A program made the position numbers and the translations under genes. A DNA stretch of 64,000 nt from Galerina marginata (taxonomy: Eukaryota; Basidiomycota; Agaricomycetes; Agaricales; Galerinaceae), in assembly GCA_023014335.1 (NCBI GenBank), contig JAECYW010000001.1:3472001-3536000 (forward strand), given 5' to 3'. The notes under the pieces were generated by a model. That model ran no database searches and had not been told where the DNA came from. It saw nothing but the letters and a program-made list of their open reading frames with translations. Shown piece after piece: positions 24,438 to 37,100 of the stretch. Position 1 is the stretch's first letter. The number at the start of each line of letters is the position of its first letter.

Positions 24438-27400
24438 ATGGCTATGGATATGCTTCCCAGGAATGCGTTAACCGAAGAAGACGCTGAAGGCTCTCAGTAT
24501 ACGACTACAACAGATAGCACGATCCCTGGGCCCGGCGCTTTAGGCGGCAAAGCCATCAAGGCATTGGGCAAGTTTACGATACGCGGAATCGATCGGGTCA
24601 TTATCAGCGCGCGCCTACGATCGATCACCTCTAAATTTCCGCATAGCAATGAACAAGCGCCGGGGATTAAAGGTATTCAAGAAATGTACAACGTTATTTT
24701 GGAGCTCTGCAGGTGAGGAATTCTCGTCTTTGTTTTGATTCCGGGCTTTATCTGATTGACGTATTCTTCAGGCTCGGGATGTACAACGATGAATTGAGAA
24801 ATAAAGCGCTTCAATTACTTATTGTCCAAATTAAACAAGGACAGGTCCAAGCTCTCATCACGGCCCTGTCCCGGTGGCACCTCATTGAAGTCGAACTCTT
24901 ATTACCGGAGATCGTCGACAGGATAATACCCATTCGGTTGGTCATTCATTATCATATCAAAACCATCTCCAGACGCCTGATCGGTTATTAGACGTCAACC
25001 ATGGGGCAGAGACAGGCTGCCTCGTGTCATCCAAGAACATGTTTTACCCGATCTGACTATCGTCAGTCGCGCACCGGACTCCTCAGCGCCATTGAAGAAG
25101 ACTATCCGTGAAGCAAGCGCCAAAGATAAAGCATTTTGCACTGCATACAAGCAAAGCTTTGGCCCACTCCTTTCTTTCCTTTCCTGTGTTGCTGAAATCC
25201 ACACGGGTACGTGCAAAGCGGTATTGCAGGCTGGATATTTGGACATACTCCTCGCTGCTCAGAAGAAGGTCTCAGGAATAGAGAATATTGCAGATCTCTT
25301 CAAAGTCGTCCTTTCGTAAGCAAGAGTTTGTATTTCATGATCGTAGAGAACTGATGATTTACCTCAGACAACCACGGCTGCTTACACCTATCATTCGAGA
25401 AAAGGTGCTGAACCTCATCGTCAATGAGGTCCTCCAGAACCGGATCGAGCACATCGTGGCGGCTCTCGCAAAATGGAGTGTTGACGATGTCCAGGTTTTG
25501 ATGATGGAGCTGGAAGGAAATACAACATTGTGGGTGTTTTCAAGGGTTCTCAGCATAATATCTAATCCTCGACTGCAGCAATCGGGCTCTATCGAAATAC
25601 AGTGGCACGCCGTCACCTTTTGAGCAAAATGTTACTTTTCTGTTTCGCATAGCCGAAATTGGCAAACCGTACCTGCACGCCACCCTCAATGCCGGATTTT
25701 TGAACATCCTGCAGATCGCACAAGAGCAGCAGTTTCCCTTGGAGGATAATAAATTCTTCTCGGTGGTGTTCGAGATCTTGAAGTACGGGTCTTGATTTCT
25801 GACCATTTCCAATACTAATGCGTTCCTTCCAGAGCCAACTCAGACCTGAAAACATATCGGTCAAAGGCTGTAGATCTGCTCGTTGAGAGCATCCTGCAGC
25901 ATAAAACTACACATATACTGTCGACGCTCGCCAAATGGGAAACCCAGGACTTGGAGGACATCATCGTGGCCATATTTCGACGTGCAGGTCCTGTTGGTTT
26001 CGGTGCAGAGGGTCCATTCGGGCCGAAGCGGAATGCCTTTCACAGTCGCGATGGGATATATTACTTTGACCAGGAGAAGGTTGTATCGGTCATGACCTTC
26101 GCCGGAAAAGCCGCCAGGCTGAGCGAAGAGGCGTTCCAAGCTGTTATCAGGGCTGGACTCCTCGATGCCCTTCTCGTCATCCAGTCGCATGACCTTTCGG
26201 TCCATGGCCTTGATGAGAAATTCAACGTAATCCTAGAAGTGTTACGGTATGGATCGTTGAAATTTTTGTGGCTTTGGTTAACAAGTTTTTTCTGTCAGGC
26301 CAGGGTCGTATGCGAATAAAGTCCGGAAGCAAGCTCTTGACCTCCTGGTGTTCCAAGTCTGCAGAGGAGAAGCTCGATACATGCTGAAAATTATGTCAAA
26401 GTGGAGCCTTTCTGAACTGAACCGTGTTATATGGGAGATATCTTCTCAATTTCCGCCCATGAGGTCCGTCTCAGTTTCAGTGATCGCAGTAATCGTCATG
26501 TTGAAAAATATTACAGCAACCATCGAGCTTTGGAAGACCTCTTTACGAGGCCACAAGAAACTCAAACACTGTCAACCTTGTATCTCCAACGCTTACTTGC
26601 CTTCTTGACTGGAGTTGCTCAGCTAAACGAGGCTGCGGCTCATGTGGTGTTCGAGACAGGCTTCATGGACGTACTGCTGGCTCTGCAAAAAGACCCAAGT
26701 CAAAAAATTGATATTGAAGGCATTGATGAACTCATTTTAGGGATCCTACAGTATGTTTTGACAATTCGAGCTGACGAAAAGGCTAACACGACGATTGTCT
26801 AGAAAACCGCAATCTCACGATGAGAAGACGAAAAAGAAAGCCCTTTCATACATTTCTGCGCAGACAGAAAGAGAAGAGACACGAATTTATAAAGTTATTG
26901 GAAATAGAAGTATATCTGAACTGGAGCACCTTATCTCTGGCATGCTGGAGCATTTCCATTTCGGAGGGTCAGTCATTTATTTTCTTTGTTTTTCCTCTCA
27001 ATTCGAGCGTCTTTCGGCAGACTTATCCCCGGACCAACACGACCAGGAGCATCAACCATTAAGCCAAACGACCTAGCATCGCTCGGCACCTGCGTCCTCA
27101 TTTTTTCAAAAGTTATTCTCAAGCACCGTTTCGCCTTCCAGGCCTTGATCAACGCTGGCATTTTGGACGTGTTACTAGCCATCCAAGATCGACAATACAG
27201 CATCGACAGCCTCAAAAACATATACGACATTGTTCTAACCTCGCTCTATATGGACAGCGTCAGCGACAAAGCACTCAAAATCATCTCTTACCAGATCACG
27301 CACGAGTCGTCTTGTCTTCTGCGTGCTCTACGCAAGTACAGCGAGCAGGAATTCCAGATTGTCGCTCCTGCAATATTGCAGGGACTCAGGTATGCTCTTT

Positions 27401-28481
27401 CCCGCGTCGAGTCTAATACCCTCTAACTGACCCTTATCTGGAAATAGGCGTGCTCTTTCCGTGCACGAGGGGCACACGACACCTTGTCCCGGGCCCCACA
27501 AGCCCTCATTGGTAAATGGCATCGCCTTCCTACGCAAGCTCTCATCCTCCAACCCGTCGGCATTCCAACATATCTTGGATGCTGATTTCGTCAGCATGTT
27601 CCTAGGCATCGACTACGCCGGCCTCTCGGGTGATACGTTGGTCAACCTCTACACCTTGCTTCTCGAGTACGCGAGGTACGACTGTTTCTCGATATGGTGT
27701 TGGGTCTCTCAGGCTGATCGACTTCTTCAAGGCCCAGTGCGTACCCTGTCACTGCCTGTTCTCAGGTTCTAGAGTTCTTCGCGGAAAAGATGGAGAAAGA
27801 GAGGCTGCCCCTTTTTACGAAGGCCTTGGAGAAGGTTGATAGTGTGATTCTTAAGGAGGTCATTTCGGAGTTGTTATTCCGTTCACAAGTTCTCTGGTAT
27901 GTCGATCTATTATTGAATAATGAATGCTGTTCAATGGTTGACCAGGCCCAGGTGTGAATATCCACCGTCCTCATTGAAAGGACGAAAGTTAGGAGACCGT
28001 TTGGTCGCTTTTATCCAATTAATGTCGGCCGTCTGCCGCATAAACAGCACGGCGTGTTGCGCAGTCCTCGATCGCGGTTTCTTGGATGCATTATTTTACA
28101 TATCGGAAACTGCAGCAAAGATATCCAACGCGGACAGCCATAAAAAAGCGAACATCGACAAAGCCATTATTCGTAGAGTCATTGATTCGTTCCTGCTCGA
28201 CGTGATTGCTTACCCAGAGCACCGAGATGTCGTGTTCTTGCATCGCATCTACCCCTCATTCCCGATGGCGAAGGAATCGGAACCTGGCCAGACTTATGTA
28301 GCGTTCCTTGCAGGCTGGCGCAGGCGCATCGATTTCGCTCAGTTCATTTCAGCTATTAAAACCAGCCAACAACTTCATTACCTATATTACAAGGTGTTAC
28401 CCTGCCTTGCTTTGTGCTGGTCTTTCATTTGGGTGGTTCATTTGTTCATGACAGAAGAACCGCTTGCTTTCGATAGAGTAA
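24438..28481 (+). CDS. Unrecognised protein built from about seven degenerate helical repeats
   Basis: I do not recognise the family. Exons supported by splice sites and frame: 24438-24712, 24772-24936, 24992-25315, 25368-25529, 25579-25782, 25833-26246, 26299-26463, 26517-26750, 26803-26967, 27021-27389, 27448-27675, then an uncertain junction, an exon ending 27896, and 27946 onward, finishing near 28481. Each unit of ~110-150 residues ends in a helix of the type G-(F/Y/I)-(L/M)-(D/N)-(V/I/A)-L, for example AGYLDILLAAQ, AGFLNILQIAQ, AGLLDALLVIQ, TGFMDVLLALQ, AGILDVLLAIQ, RGFLDALFYIS. A charged helix pair with KAL-LL follows. The pattern resembles ARM/HEAT solenoids. No catalytic motif, signal or membrane segment is seen. 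The region 27676-27800 cannot be joined with normal-length canonical introns, so the model may contain a frameshift there. Confidence 0.75.
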
Positions 28482-28801
28482 CTCAGAACTGATCTCGAGC
28501 ATGTAAGGTAATCCATAGTATCGTTGCAATGCTCAATTCAGGCTTATCATATTCAAATTCATTGCATTATGTCGTACAGCTACGCAACGTAAGGTGATTG
28601 CTGAAAGAGAATGGAATCAGTCACAATTCAAGACGAAGATGAATTTCAAAAGAAAGGATCAGACAAAGTATAATGATTCCGGATAGACATGATTCTTCAA
28701 GAGACAAATCCTCAGTTGAGGGAGTCTGTATTGTCATCACAAATTGCGCTTTGGGTGGGACAAGCCTTCACGCGCAGCGTCAAATAATAATAATACTCAC
28801 T

Positions 28802-29296
28802 TCAGCGGTTCTTGAAGTAGTCCAAAAGAACGTGAAGACCTTCGCTCTCAACACCGTACTCCTTCACGACGACGCAGCTGCAGCCAACAATCTTCCTGGC
28901 GTTCCCCTCACGATCGATTTTGCAGAGACCAGCCCAGGTTCCAAGGACCTTGGCGTCTCCGACCTTGATCAGATTGATTTTGTGCTCAGCGCAGAGCGCT
29001 TCGATGAGCTTGATGTATTCGGCTTCTGTGCAGGTCTCGACTAGGACGCACAAGTGGGCCTGGCGCTTGTCAAGAGCCTTGGCGCACTCTCGCAGACCAC
29101 GAGCGAGACCATCGTGAACAAGAGCATTCTTCAATACTTGCTATTGCAAAACTTGGTAAGTTTTCTCGTAGAATGAAGACAGAATATCACAAACCTGAAG
29201 CGCGTCCTCCACAGACAATTTGCCTTTGGGTGCCTCCGTGGTAACCTCGACCTCTGCGGCGACCTCGACGGGAATGTCATCTCCAGCGTCAGACAT
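28802..29296 (-). CDS. RPS12: 40S ribosomal protein eS12
   Basis: Small-subunit ribosomal protein of the L7Ae/eL30 fold. Two exons, 29296-29195 and 29140-28802, give 146 aa. The acceptor after TGCAATAG restores the family junction [14 protein letters not shown]. Conserved blocks follow: [44 protein letters not shown] and [12 protein letters not shown]. The N-terminus ([17 protein letters not shown]) is acidic, as in other eS12. The single 54-nt intron sits early in the gene, as is usual for ribosomal protein genes. Its start lies only 93 bp from the start of the Ski8-like gene on the other strand. Confidence 0.97.
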
Positions 29297-29389
29297 CCTA
29301 GCAAGAAAATAAGGTCTCCAGTAGAATACAGACGATATATCACTCACTTTTAGATTTATAAAGGCTTTTGGGGATTTACAAGGGCTTGG
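29297..29389. promoter_or_regulatory. Compact bidirectional promoter, eS12 / Ski8-like
   Basis: Only 93 bp separate the two inferred start codons, so both 5' UTRs and core promoters must overlap or the true Ski8 start lies further downstream. Confidence 0.4.
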
Positions 29390-30861
29390 ATGTCGTCGTC
29401 CGCTTTCGTTGATGTAAGGAAAAAATTAGGTTTCGGTGAGTGGGTTAATACTCAAAGGTTTAATCTCAGCTTCGGAAACTGCCGACATCCCTCTCTCAGT
29501 TAAGCTCATCGTCTGCAACGACGTCGACGCGTATAACGCGACTTTGGAACTGAAATATGGTGAATAAATCCACTTTATGTTGATATTGAACTTATTATGT
29601 GCAGAGTTTAGCCTTCTTACACGCTCATGACTGTTCAGAACGTACTATTTACCATGTTGTTCACCTCATCGACGATGGTTAGGCTTATCTGCATCTCTAG
29701 CCCATTCTGACGCGGTCTGGGGGGTCGCATGGACCGCGAATGACGCTGCTATATCTGCCTCCGCTGATGGCTCCGTGAAACAGTGGTCAGCAGCCGTTGG
29801 CCAACCGCATCCGCCGAATGCTACTTTCCCCACACCGCATACATTGGCACAAGTGTCATTGTCGGTTTCTCCGGACGGAAAGAAGGCACTTTACAACAGT
29901 ATTGAAGGCCTCACATGTCTTTGGAATTTAGAGAACGGAGACGTGACTGGGACTTTCGAAAGTTTTGTGAGAACAAATGCAGAATCCGAACCTTGTACGT
30001 AGGCGTGCCCTCGTCAAGTCAGCAGAACTAAATCGCGGTTGATCTCAAGCGTGGTCTGTCTCTCTAAATCCGAGAGGAGACACATACGCGTCCACTGGAA
30101 GTTCAGGAAACGTTTTGATCCACTCAGCTCAAGCTGACAACTTCGGTGAACGCGTCGCGACTCTGTCGTCTGGCAGAAATAAATTTGGAATGTTCTGCAC
30201 CCATGTTTGCCCATTTCTTATTACCTCTGCGTCGGAACTGCGTACTAATCTGCTTTAGAGCCCAGACGGTCGACGGGTAGCCATGTCCTCGGAAACGGGG
30301 CAAATTTATATCTTTGATGTCGAATCAAGTGCTTTGTCTTTTACGTTCACTTCACATGCCATGTCCGTGCGGTCATTGGCCTGGTCTCCTGACTCGAATG
30401 TGCGTTCTTATCTCACCCAACCATTTCCGAAAGCCGGCGCTAACAAAGACGCGATCCAGTTATTATTGAGTGCTTCAGAAGATAAACGCCTCGTGTTGCA
30501 TGACGTCCGGTCAGCTCCAGGGGGAGCAGTAGCCTCTTTCTCTGGTCACTCTTCTTGGGTACTCAGCACGGATATCTCTCCAGACGGACGTCTGGGGCTG
30601 TCGGGGTAACAATGACATCTTCACCCTATTTTCTTGTCTGATCCCCCGTTCCTCTGGTTCTCCAATAGATCTGCAGATAAAAGCATCAAAGTCTGGGACA
30701 TCGGGGCCCGTGCCGCAGTCTCTACAATTCAAGATACAGGAGAAGTATGGTCTGTGTCGTGGCGGCCGAAGCCTGCAGCTGTTGGCAGCCCAGGTGCATT
30801 CATCACCGGAGGAGAAGATGGTCTGGTGCGGTGGTGGAGAGGAGCCGGAACTGCGACTTGA
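29390..30861 (+). CDS. Ski8-like WD40 protein
   Basis: WD40 propeller similar to Ski8/WDR61, scaffold of the Ski complex that feeds mRNA to the exosome; in some species also part of Paf1C and needed in meiosis. Reliable exons: one ending at 29994, then 30050-30204, 30259-30399, 30460-30605, 30669-30861. They carry successive WD repeats: HSDAVWGVAWTANDAAISASADGS, SVSLNPRGDTYASTGSSG, VRSLAWSPDSN, LLLSASEDKRLVLHDVRS, HSSWVLSTDISPDG, SADKSIKVWD and FITGGEDGLVRWW. The intron at 30606 falls in LSG|SADKS. The N-terminus is unresolved: ETADIPLS (about 29470-29500) fits the family start, but linking it to HSDAVW with canonical sites needs an extra small exon. The ATG at 29390 is therefore provisional. 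Confidence 0.82.
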
Positions 30862-32069
30862 TAAATGGGATTGGCCAATGGCCAATTGTTTCTTATCCTC
30901 CAACGAGCGCGCCGAGCTAAAAAGATTAGACGTGCATTTGACTCCAAAGCAGGTGATAACGTTACGTATCCTGTGTGTCCAACGAATTGTATCAGTATAT
31001 GTCATAACCCAGGTTCTTTTTGTTGATCGATATTGTCATTTGACCGAAGTTGTCTCCCGAATGGTGAGATATCACCCAAGACCATGAAAATATTCTCTTC
31101 AGCGGCGAATAATGTGATTTGGGGACGCATCCGAGGCCACGGCTAACGAATCAACAGTTCATCTAGTAACAGGATAAATGATGAAAGGCACAGATCGACC
31201 ACCTCGTGTTCAGGAGCAAACCGAAATGCGAATTTCTGTGAGTACTGGCATTGAAAGCGTCAGGCTAGCGAGTGGGCCAAGACACAAACAAAGTCTCTGC
31301 CAACTCAATTAACCTCGTCGTAGGTGTGTTGTTTGGGGATTTCAACTAGGTCAGAAGATATCACCCTGGAGAGCATACGCTTTCGGGAATATTTCACACC
31401 CTCGTCTCCACCTTCTGACTCGGAAACACAAAGACAGTCCTGCCAAATGGTTAAGTAATCCAAGATACATTAATACGAACGGCTGGTGACTCGCTGCCGA
31501 GTCTACGGCTACAAAAAATATCTACGACAATAACCTGACGAGGTAAAAGGAAGTAGGGCTTCCCAAAGAATTCCTAGCACATAGAGGGACACCGAAATAA
31601 TATTTCAATCTTCTCCCGCAGCTTTTGTGGGCGTGTTTGCCGTTGTGTTGCCTAAAATTGATCTTGAGGGACCCTGCCTTGTATTGTTATTCAAAAGCTT
31701 CGTTTGCTTCCGTCGCCACTTGGGGACAATTATTCCAAGACCGCGACGATTTATATTCCAGCATGGGCGGTGTGTGCAGGGTAGAATTAAGACGCCCTTC
31801 CCGCTTTTTCGTTCAGATTTTCATGCCATCGCCTATTTGTTTTGTCTGCGCACCTGACTCTAAAAGCTGTCTGATTTGAATCTCGGACTCTCAGGTAATG
31901 CCAACGTTTTTTTCATTTCCGAAATCTATCTGCATTAATATGTTCTGCAGTGAAATGCGTGGTTCACGTGGAGCTGTAATAGGAAAATTATTTCCATCGA
32001 TAGTGCCTGTATATTCAGAAGGTGATCTGTCCCGTTAATCAAGTTGCGGGGTTTTGTCTACTGAAAACT
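30862..32069. other. Convergent intergenic region, no supported gene
   Basis: 1.2 kb between the 3' ends of the Ski8-like and WW-domain genes. Open frames near 31625-31880 lack any family resemblance. I see no repeat or structured RNA. Confidence 0.45.
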
Positions 32070-33030
32070 TCAGAAATGGGATCCGTTCATGAGAGCTTGG
32101 AGGTCCTGATCGCCGACTCGTCGACCAACGGCGTCAAGGGGCATAACCGCGCCTGCGAGCCAGGCGAGTGACGGGGTTACGTTCCTCCCCTGCGTACGTT
32201 GGGCTAGATGGCAGCGATATTAATTCTCGGTTAATTCATTCATGAAGAACATTGTACACACCTGTCAAATATTGATACCGCGCAATGATCTGGTCAATTT
32301 GCCGTTCAGAGAAGGGAAACACGGCTCCACTGGCAATGGCAAGCTTCGCTAAAGTGGGGTATCAGAATCCAGCAACGTGGTCGCATAGAAATAACTTCAC
32401 CATTATTGAGGGACTGCACAAACTCCCCCTCCGTGTTGGGCGGCAGATCTGGATGGTGCGAGGGGTATTCAGCGACGTGAGACCAAAAGTGCTCCCTCGA
32501 TTTCATGGCCAATCCTAAAATAACAAATTAGCAGCTAATCCAATCCACAAACAAGAAATTACCTCTTTCTTCCGTCCAGGTATATGCAGCACCAGCAACC
32601 CTAGAATACATTCGAATTACTGCCGCAGTGTCGCTGACATCTGAGACGACGAGCTCATAGTCTGTAGGCAACCGATGAAGATTAGGGTCCCCGGCTAGGC
32701 ATTGAAGGTGGTCCTCGCGAGCGTCTATAATGTATTCGAGAATTTCCGGATCGCGTACGTTATCCGGAGTGATTAAGCGCAGCTGGTTATTGTAAAAGTA
32801 TATGTCGCCGTTAGGATGTCGATACTGATGCCATGGATATGGCAAAGGAGCCTGGCTGTTCGACATGTCCACATCCAGTCAACGTCGATGTAAAGTTAAA
32901 TAACTGCAACACACCTTGAATTTCCAGGAAGCGACGAAGAAGAAGGTGCGTTGTACTGGGCGGTTTCGATAAAGTCCATAGTAGATTCGCGATGACCGTC
33001 TGAATCTCCTTGTTGGTCAGGGGAAGACAT
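32070..33030 (-). CDS. WW-domain protein of a mushroom-type conserved family
   Basis: Exons 33030-32915, 32855-32563, 32514-32401, 32348-32260 and 32189-32070 give 243 aa. The first exon is hydrophilic and Ser rich. A WW-like module follows: PLPYPWHQYRHPNGDIYFYNN then a PDNVRDP segment. It keeps the first Trp and the YFYN core, but the second Trp of the classical domain is not seen. Downstream blocks look strongly constrained: AMKSREHFWSHVAEYPSHH, LPPNTEGEFVQSL, FPFSERQIDQIIARYQYL and AGAVMPLDAVGRRVGD. I believe this block recurs in agaricomycete proteins usually called WW-domain proteins, but I know no function. WW modules normally bind Pro-rich ligands; whether this one still does is open. 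Confidence 0.8.
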
Positions 33031-34184
33031 CCTTTGAGCGAGCCAAAGGTATCCTTAGGTTTAGCTCTACTTTTAAGAAAGAAATAGTATGAAGAAAGAA
33101 GATGATGGAAGAATTAAGTTCCGGTTATGAAGCTGAAGGAAGACGGTTAGTCGATATCGGCATGAGAAACGAGACGAAGATAGCACTTGCTGCATTCCAG
33201 ATCTATCGAGTAGGCCAGTACAAACCAGGTAGTCATCTCTCCATGGTGAGTTAGACACTGGGTGACAGAAGTGTTCGATCTGCAGGGAACAAAGTTAGAT
33301 GAAAATTCATCATCGAGTCCCGCGAAGGTGGTGCTGGAGGATACGGAAGTTGGCGCAAACTACGGCCAAATCCGCGTACCAATTGCAAGGGCAGTACATT
33401 CTATTTCTGCTCAAGGCACGCTCGCTTGTGCCAAGGGCCCGTTAGCGGTCGTCGCAGATTTAACAACTTGACGATTGGAACTTTATCGACGACTGCATGT
33501 CACCAGTCCGTGGTTCTAAATGGTCAGATCACTCGCACGTAGTGGTCCTTTCATTTCCGTGCAAATGTCTTCTCTTATAGCCGACATTTTAAGTCAATTC
33601 GCCCGAGCCGTGTCACTTCCGGAAAAGATCAAAATTGCTGGCCAATGTTTCGTACCTCGTACTACAAAAATATTACAACCTATTTGAAGTAAGGTGACAA
33701 TCAGATATAATAATAGGAGATACAAAAAGACACGAATGTTAGAGAAAATGAGAGGTCTTAATCTGTCGGATTTCACTTTTCGGGCCGGTGACCGAATCAC
33801 AGTGTGAGGTGACAGAGACAAGGCTGCGTTGAGGTTTCCAGGCCTAGATTGTGAATGGGCTTCAGATCGGTGGGGAGGAATGTCTCGGCCGTAATCACGA
33901 TACAACCTCCAGGAGGGGTTTGATGAATGGGGAAATAGTGCTAAATGGAGGTTCAGAATGGGTGGCACGATGGGCAAAGGCTTTTCTGTGAGGATTAAAA
34001 TGAACATCGGAGTACAGAATCGTTTGCGACATTGTAACTGACCGAAAACTTGTTGCTCCTCTGAGTTGTTGCCAGACGATTCCAAGGTAGAACAAGGGCT
34101 GACCAAAAGATGAAATGGGATTTTGAAAGTCGCTCGCGGTGTAAACCTAATCGACAAAACGGTTTTGAGCATTGAATATTCAGG
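33031..34184. other. Intergenic region, no supported gene
   Basis: 1.15 kb between the WW-protein start and the 3' end of the coiled-coil/AT-hook gene. A 192-codon minus-strand frame at 33594-34172 has no domain and probably overlaps the 3' UTR of the latter gene. Confidence 0.45.
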
Positions 34185-37100
34185 TTATTTCTCAGGAGCG
34201 AATAGATTATCTACCTTACTGGGCTGATTATCGCGCTTATTCCATCCGACGAAGTGTTGCGCGTTCTCTAACATTAGAACCTGTGACGCATTTCTTTGCA
34301 AGCCACGCTTTGACTTTCGCTTGGCGGAGGCATTAACGAGGATTGAGTAAGACGTGCTGAGGGGTAGGTCTTCGAACTTCTCCGATAGGTCGCGGTCGTG
34401 GGAGAATGAAGGTCGACTAGCAAAGGGGTGAGGCGTCGATGACGAGGGTATCTGGAATGGCTCAGACTTGGAGGACCATGAGGGCAGGAAGAAGGCCGTG
34501 GGAATCTCGAGTTCGAAATGAGGATTCGCAGAGGTTACAATGTTGGCAGAAGAGTGTAGAAGATTTCGGAAAAAATGGTCGGACGACGAGGAATAGGACG
34601 GGTGTCTGGAGGCCTTCGGTGCAGATGGCTTCTCAGAAGTACTCAAGGCTCCTTTTGATGTTTGCCGGGTGGAAGAAGACATTGGACCAGAAGGGGCATC
34701 CTCATTTTCCTCAAACTCCATTTCACCCTCAGCATCTGCATCTGGGTCATGTTCGTCGTCTTCATCTGGAGGTGGTCCGTTATCGGATCCGGGCGGTGGC
34801 GGATCCGGTGGTGGCGGTGATCTTGACCGGAAGTGGTGGCTTCCAGAGACCTCAACTTCAGCGTCTTCATCTTCATCTTCCTCCTGTTCGCCCTCAGCGT
34901 CTTGGTCCTCATCGATATCTGCTTCTGCATCCGCATCTATATCTTCGTCGCCGGATGGTGATATCATCCCTATATCTGAAGGAATTAACACAGACACTTC
35001 ATCTTGAACACGACCATTGACGGTGAAAGATTTGATTTGATCCGTAGTTTTGCCTGGTATCGAGGAAAGCGGTGGTAAGAGCCTAGTTGTAGAACCAGAA
35101 GCGACTGGGGCGGGAGAAGCGGCTTCCAGGCGCTCCTCTGTTGGCATATCTTGATCAACCCCTTCGTAGTCTTCTAAGCGAGGTCGTTCGCTACCCCTCA
35201 CAGGCGACGAATCGGAATCGACGTCGAATGATTTTCTCTCTCCCCAACCGGAGACAGGTCGCAGTCCCAGCTTTGGGTTGATTTGCATTGGCCGATTGAC
35301 CACGGGGGCCTGAGGAGCATGTTCCTCACTCCGCTCTCGTTGAAGTTGCTTCCCCTTGCTCTGTACACTGGAAGACAACGCCAAAGCTTCGTCCAAGGGA
35401 GAATATCCAGGAGGAGGAGCAATAACACGAGGTCCTAGGGGAGAAACCATTTGCGACGTTCCTGCATCGCTACCTGAGCCTCCAGGCCGAGTTTTGTTGA
35501 CACTTCCTTTCGGTCGTCCTCGAGCCCTCCCTGATCCTCTTGAAGGAACCGAGGTTGAAGGTGCGCCACTGTGTTCTGAAGAATTTGCCCGCTTCCGAGA
35601 TGCTTGACGCACAGGCCTTGAAGACACAGTAACAGAAGTAGACTTGGCCTTTGTTCTTGAACTCGTCCCAATTGAACCTCTAGTCCTCGCTCGACCCCTG
35701 GACGACACGGACGTACTTTTTGGACGGACTAGACCGAATTCGTCTTGGTTGCCGTCTCCTTGATTTAGCTCATCTTCATCCACGTTGCGACGATTCTTCG
35801 GTTTCTCCTTTGCTTTCCCTTTCCCTTTAGCAGCGTTAGAGATGCCAGACTCCGAAGCCCGTTTGTCAGACTGATCCGGTTCGACAACAGCAGCAGCAGC
35901 TTGATCCGCTAGGACGTCCAAGGCACTTTTCACGCGGTTCAACGAGTTGCCCATATTTGAACCACTCGCCACTTGTTTGCCGGCAGATGATATCTTTCGT
36001 CTTTTAGGCATAGGGCTCTCGGGTTCCTCCAGTGCTCGACCTTTACCATTCGTCTTCCCTCTGGGTTTGATACCACCCCTGCCTTCATCGTCCATCATAA
36101 GTGCTGCATCCAACAACGAGGCCAATGGGGTAGGGGGATTGCTTGTGCCGGCCTTCTGACTTCCTCGCCCAGTTTCACGGTTGAGAGCTGATCTGATCTG
36201 GCCTGGGGTACCCATGACTCCACTCCCGGCCCACGGAGATCCATGTTGACTGGCTGCCGGGTTGACGTTCACGTACACCAAGGGGCTGTCCAGGTTGATG
36301 GGTATAGGATTTGTGCTGGTGCTAGGACCTGCACTCAGGTTCGAATAATGAATACCCGTCCTCTTGGGGGTCCGAGGTGCGGGCTGTCCTGATCTCGGAG
36401 CTCCTCCTCGCTGTGGGCTTGAAGTCGACCCATCGGCGGGAGTTCGATAATATGCTCCAAAAGACCCGTTAGCTACTCGCTCCTGCCTGTCTTGCTCTAA
36501 CTTGTCTTGCTCCTTCTGAATGCGGAGTTGTTCCTGCTCCTGTGCAAGGGCCGCCTTCTCGCGTTCGGCATGCTGTATAATTCCAGCCACCGTTGCTGCG
36601 CGTTTCCTACCTATCCGTTTCGCGGCTAGCAACATGTGTTCTGTATAGGCGTCGGAAGAAAGCGGGTGCATTTGTCGCTTTGATTTGGAGCCACGGTCCT
36701 TAGATCGGCGGCTCTGGTTTTGACTTGGCTGGGTTGTAGCCTTGGAAGTAGACGCTGTTGCAGGCGAGTTAGCCGTGATTTTAGGCGGGGCTTGGTAGTT
36801 GTGCGCATAGTACTGGGATTTTCCCTGACCATCCTTCGTTTCTGTTTCTTCAGGGATTTTTTCTAATTGGCTCCTAGTGTCAACTTCACGACCCTTTCCT
36901 TTGTCAGGTCGGGCGGTTGAGTACGGTTGCATGAGAAGCATGGGCTTGAGCCTCATGAGTTCTGATTCGAGGGACGATAATCTACGATGGGCGTCTTGTA
37001 ACTATGAGAAGGCGTTAATACTATAGGACTGCAGGACGAAATGTAACTTACCTTCTCCCGTAGAACTCGATTCTCTGACTCCAAAGTTGCCCGCAAACGA

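Noticed and set aside
28673..29044. 123-codon plus-strand frame
   Set aside because: Antisense shadow of the eS12 exon.
33594..34172. 192-codon minus-strand frame
   Set aside because: Immediately downstream of the coiled-coil gene; no family resemblance; fits a 3' UTR.
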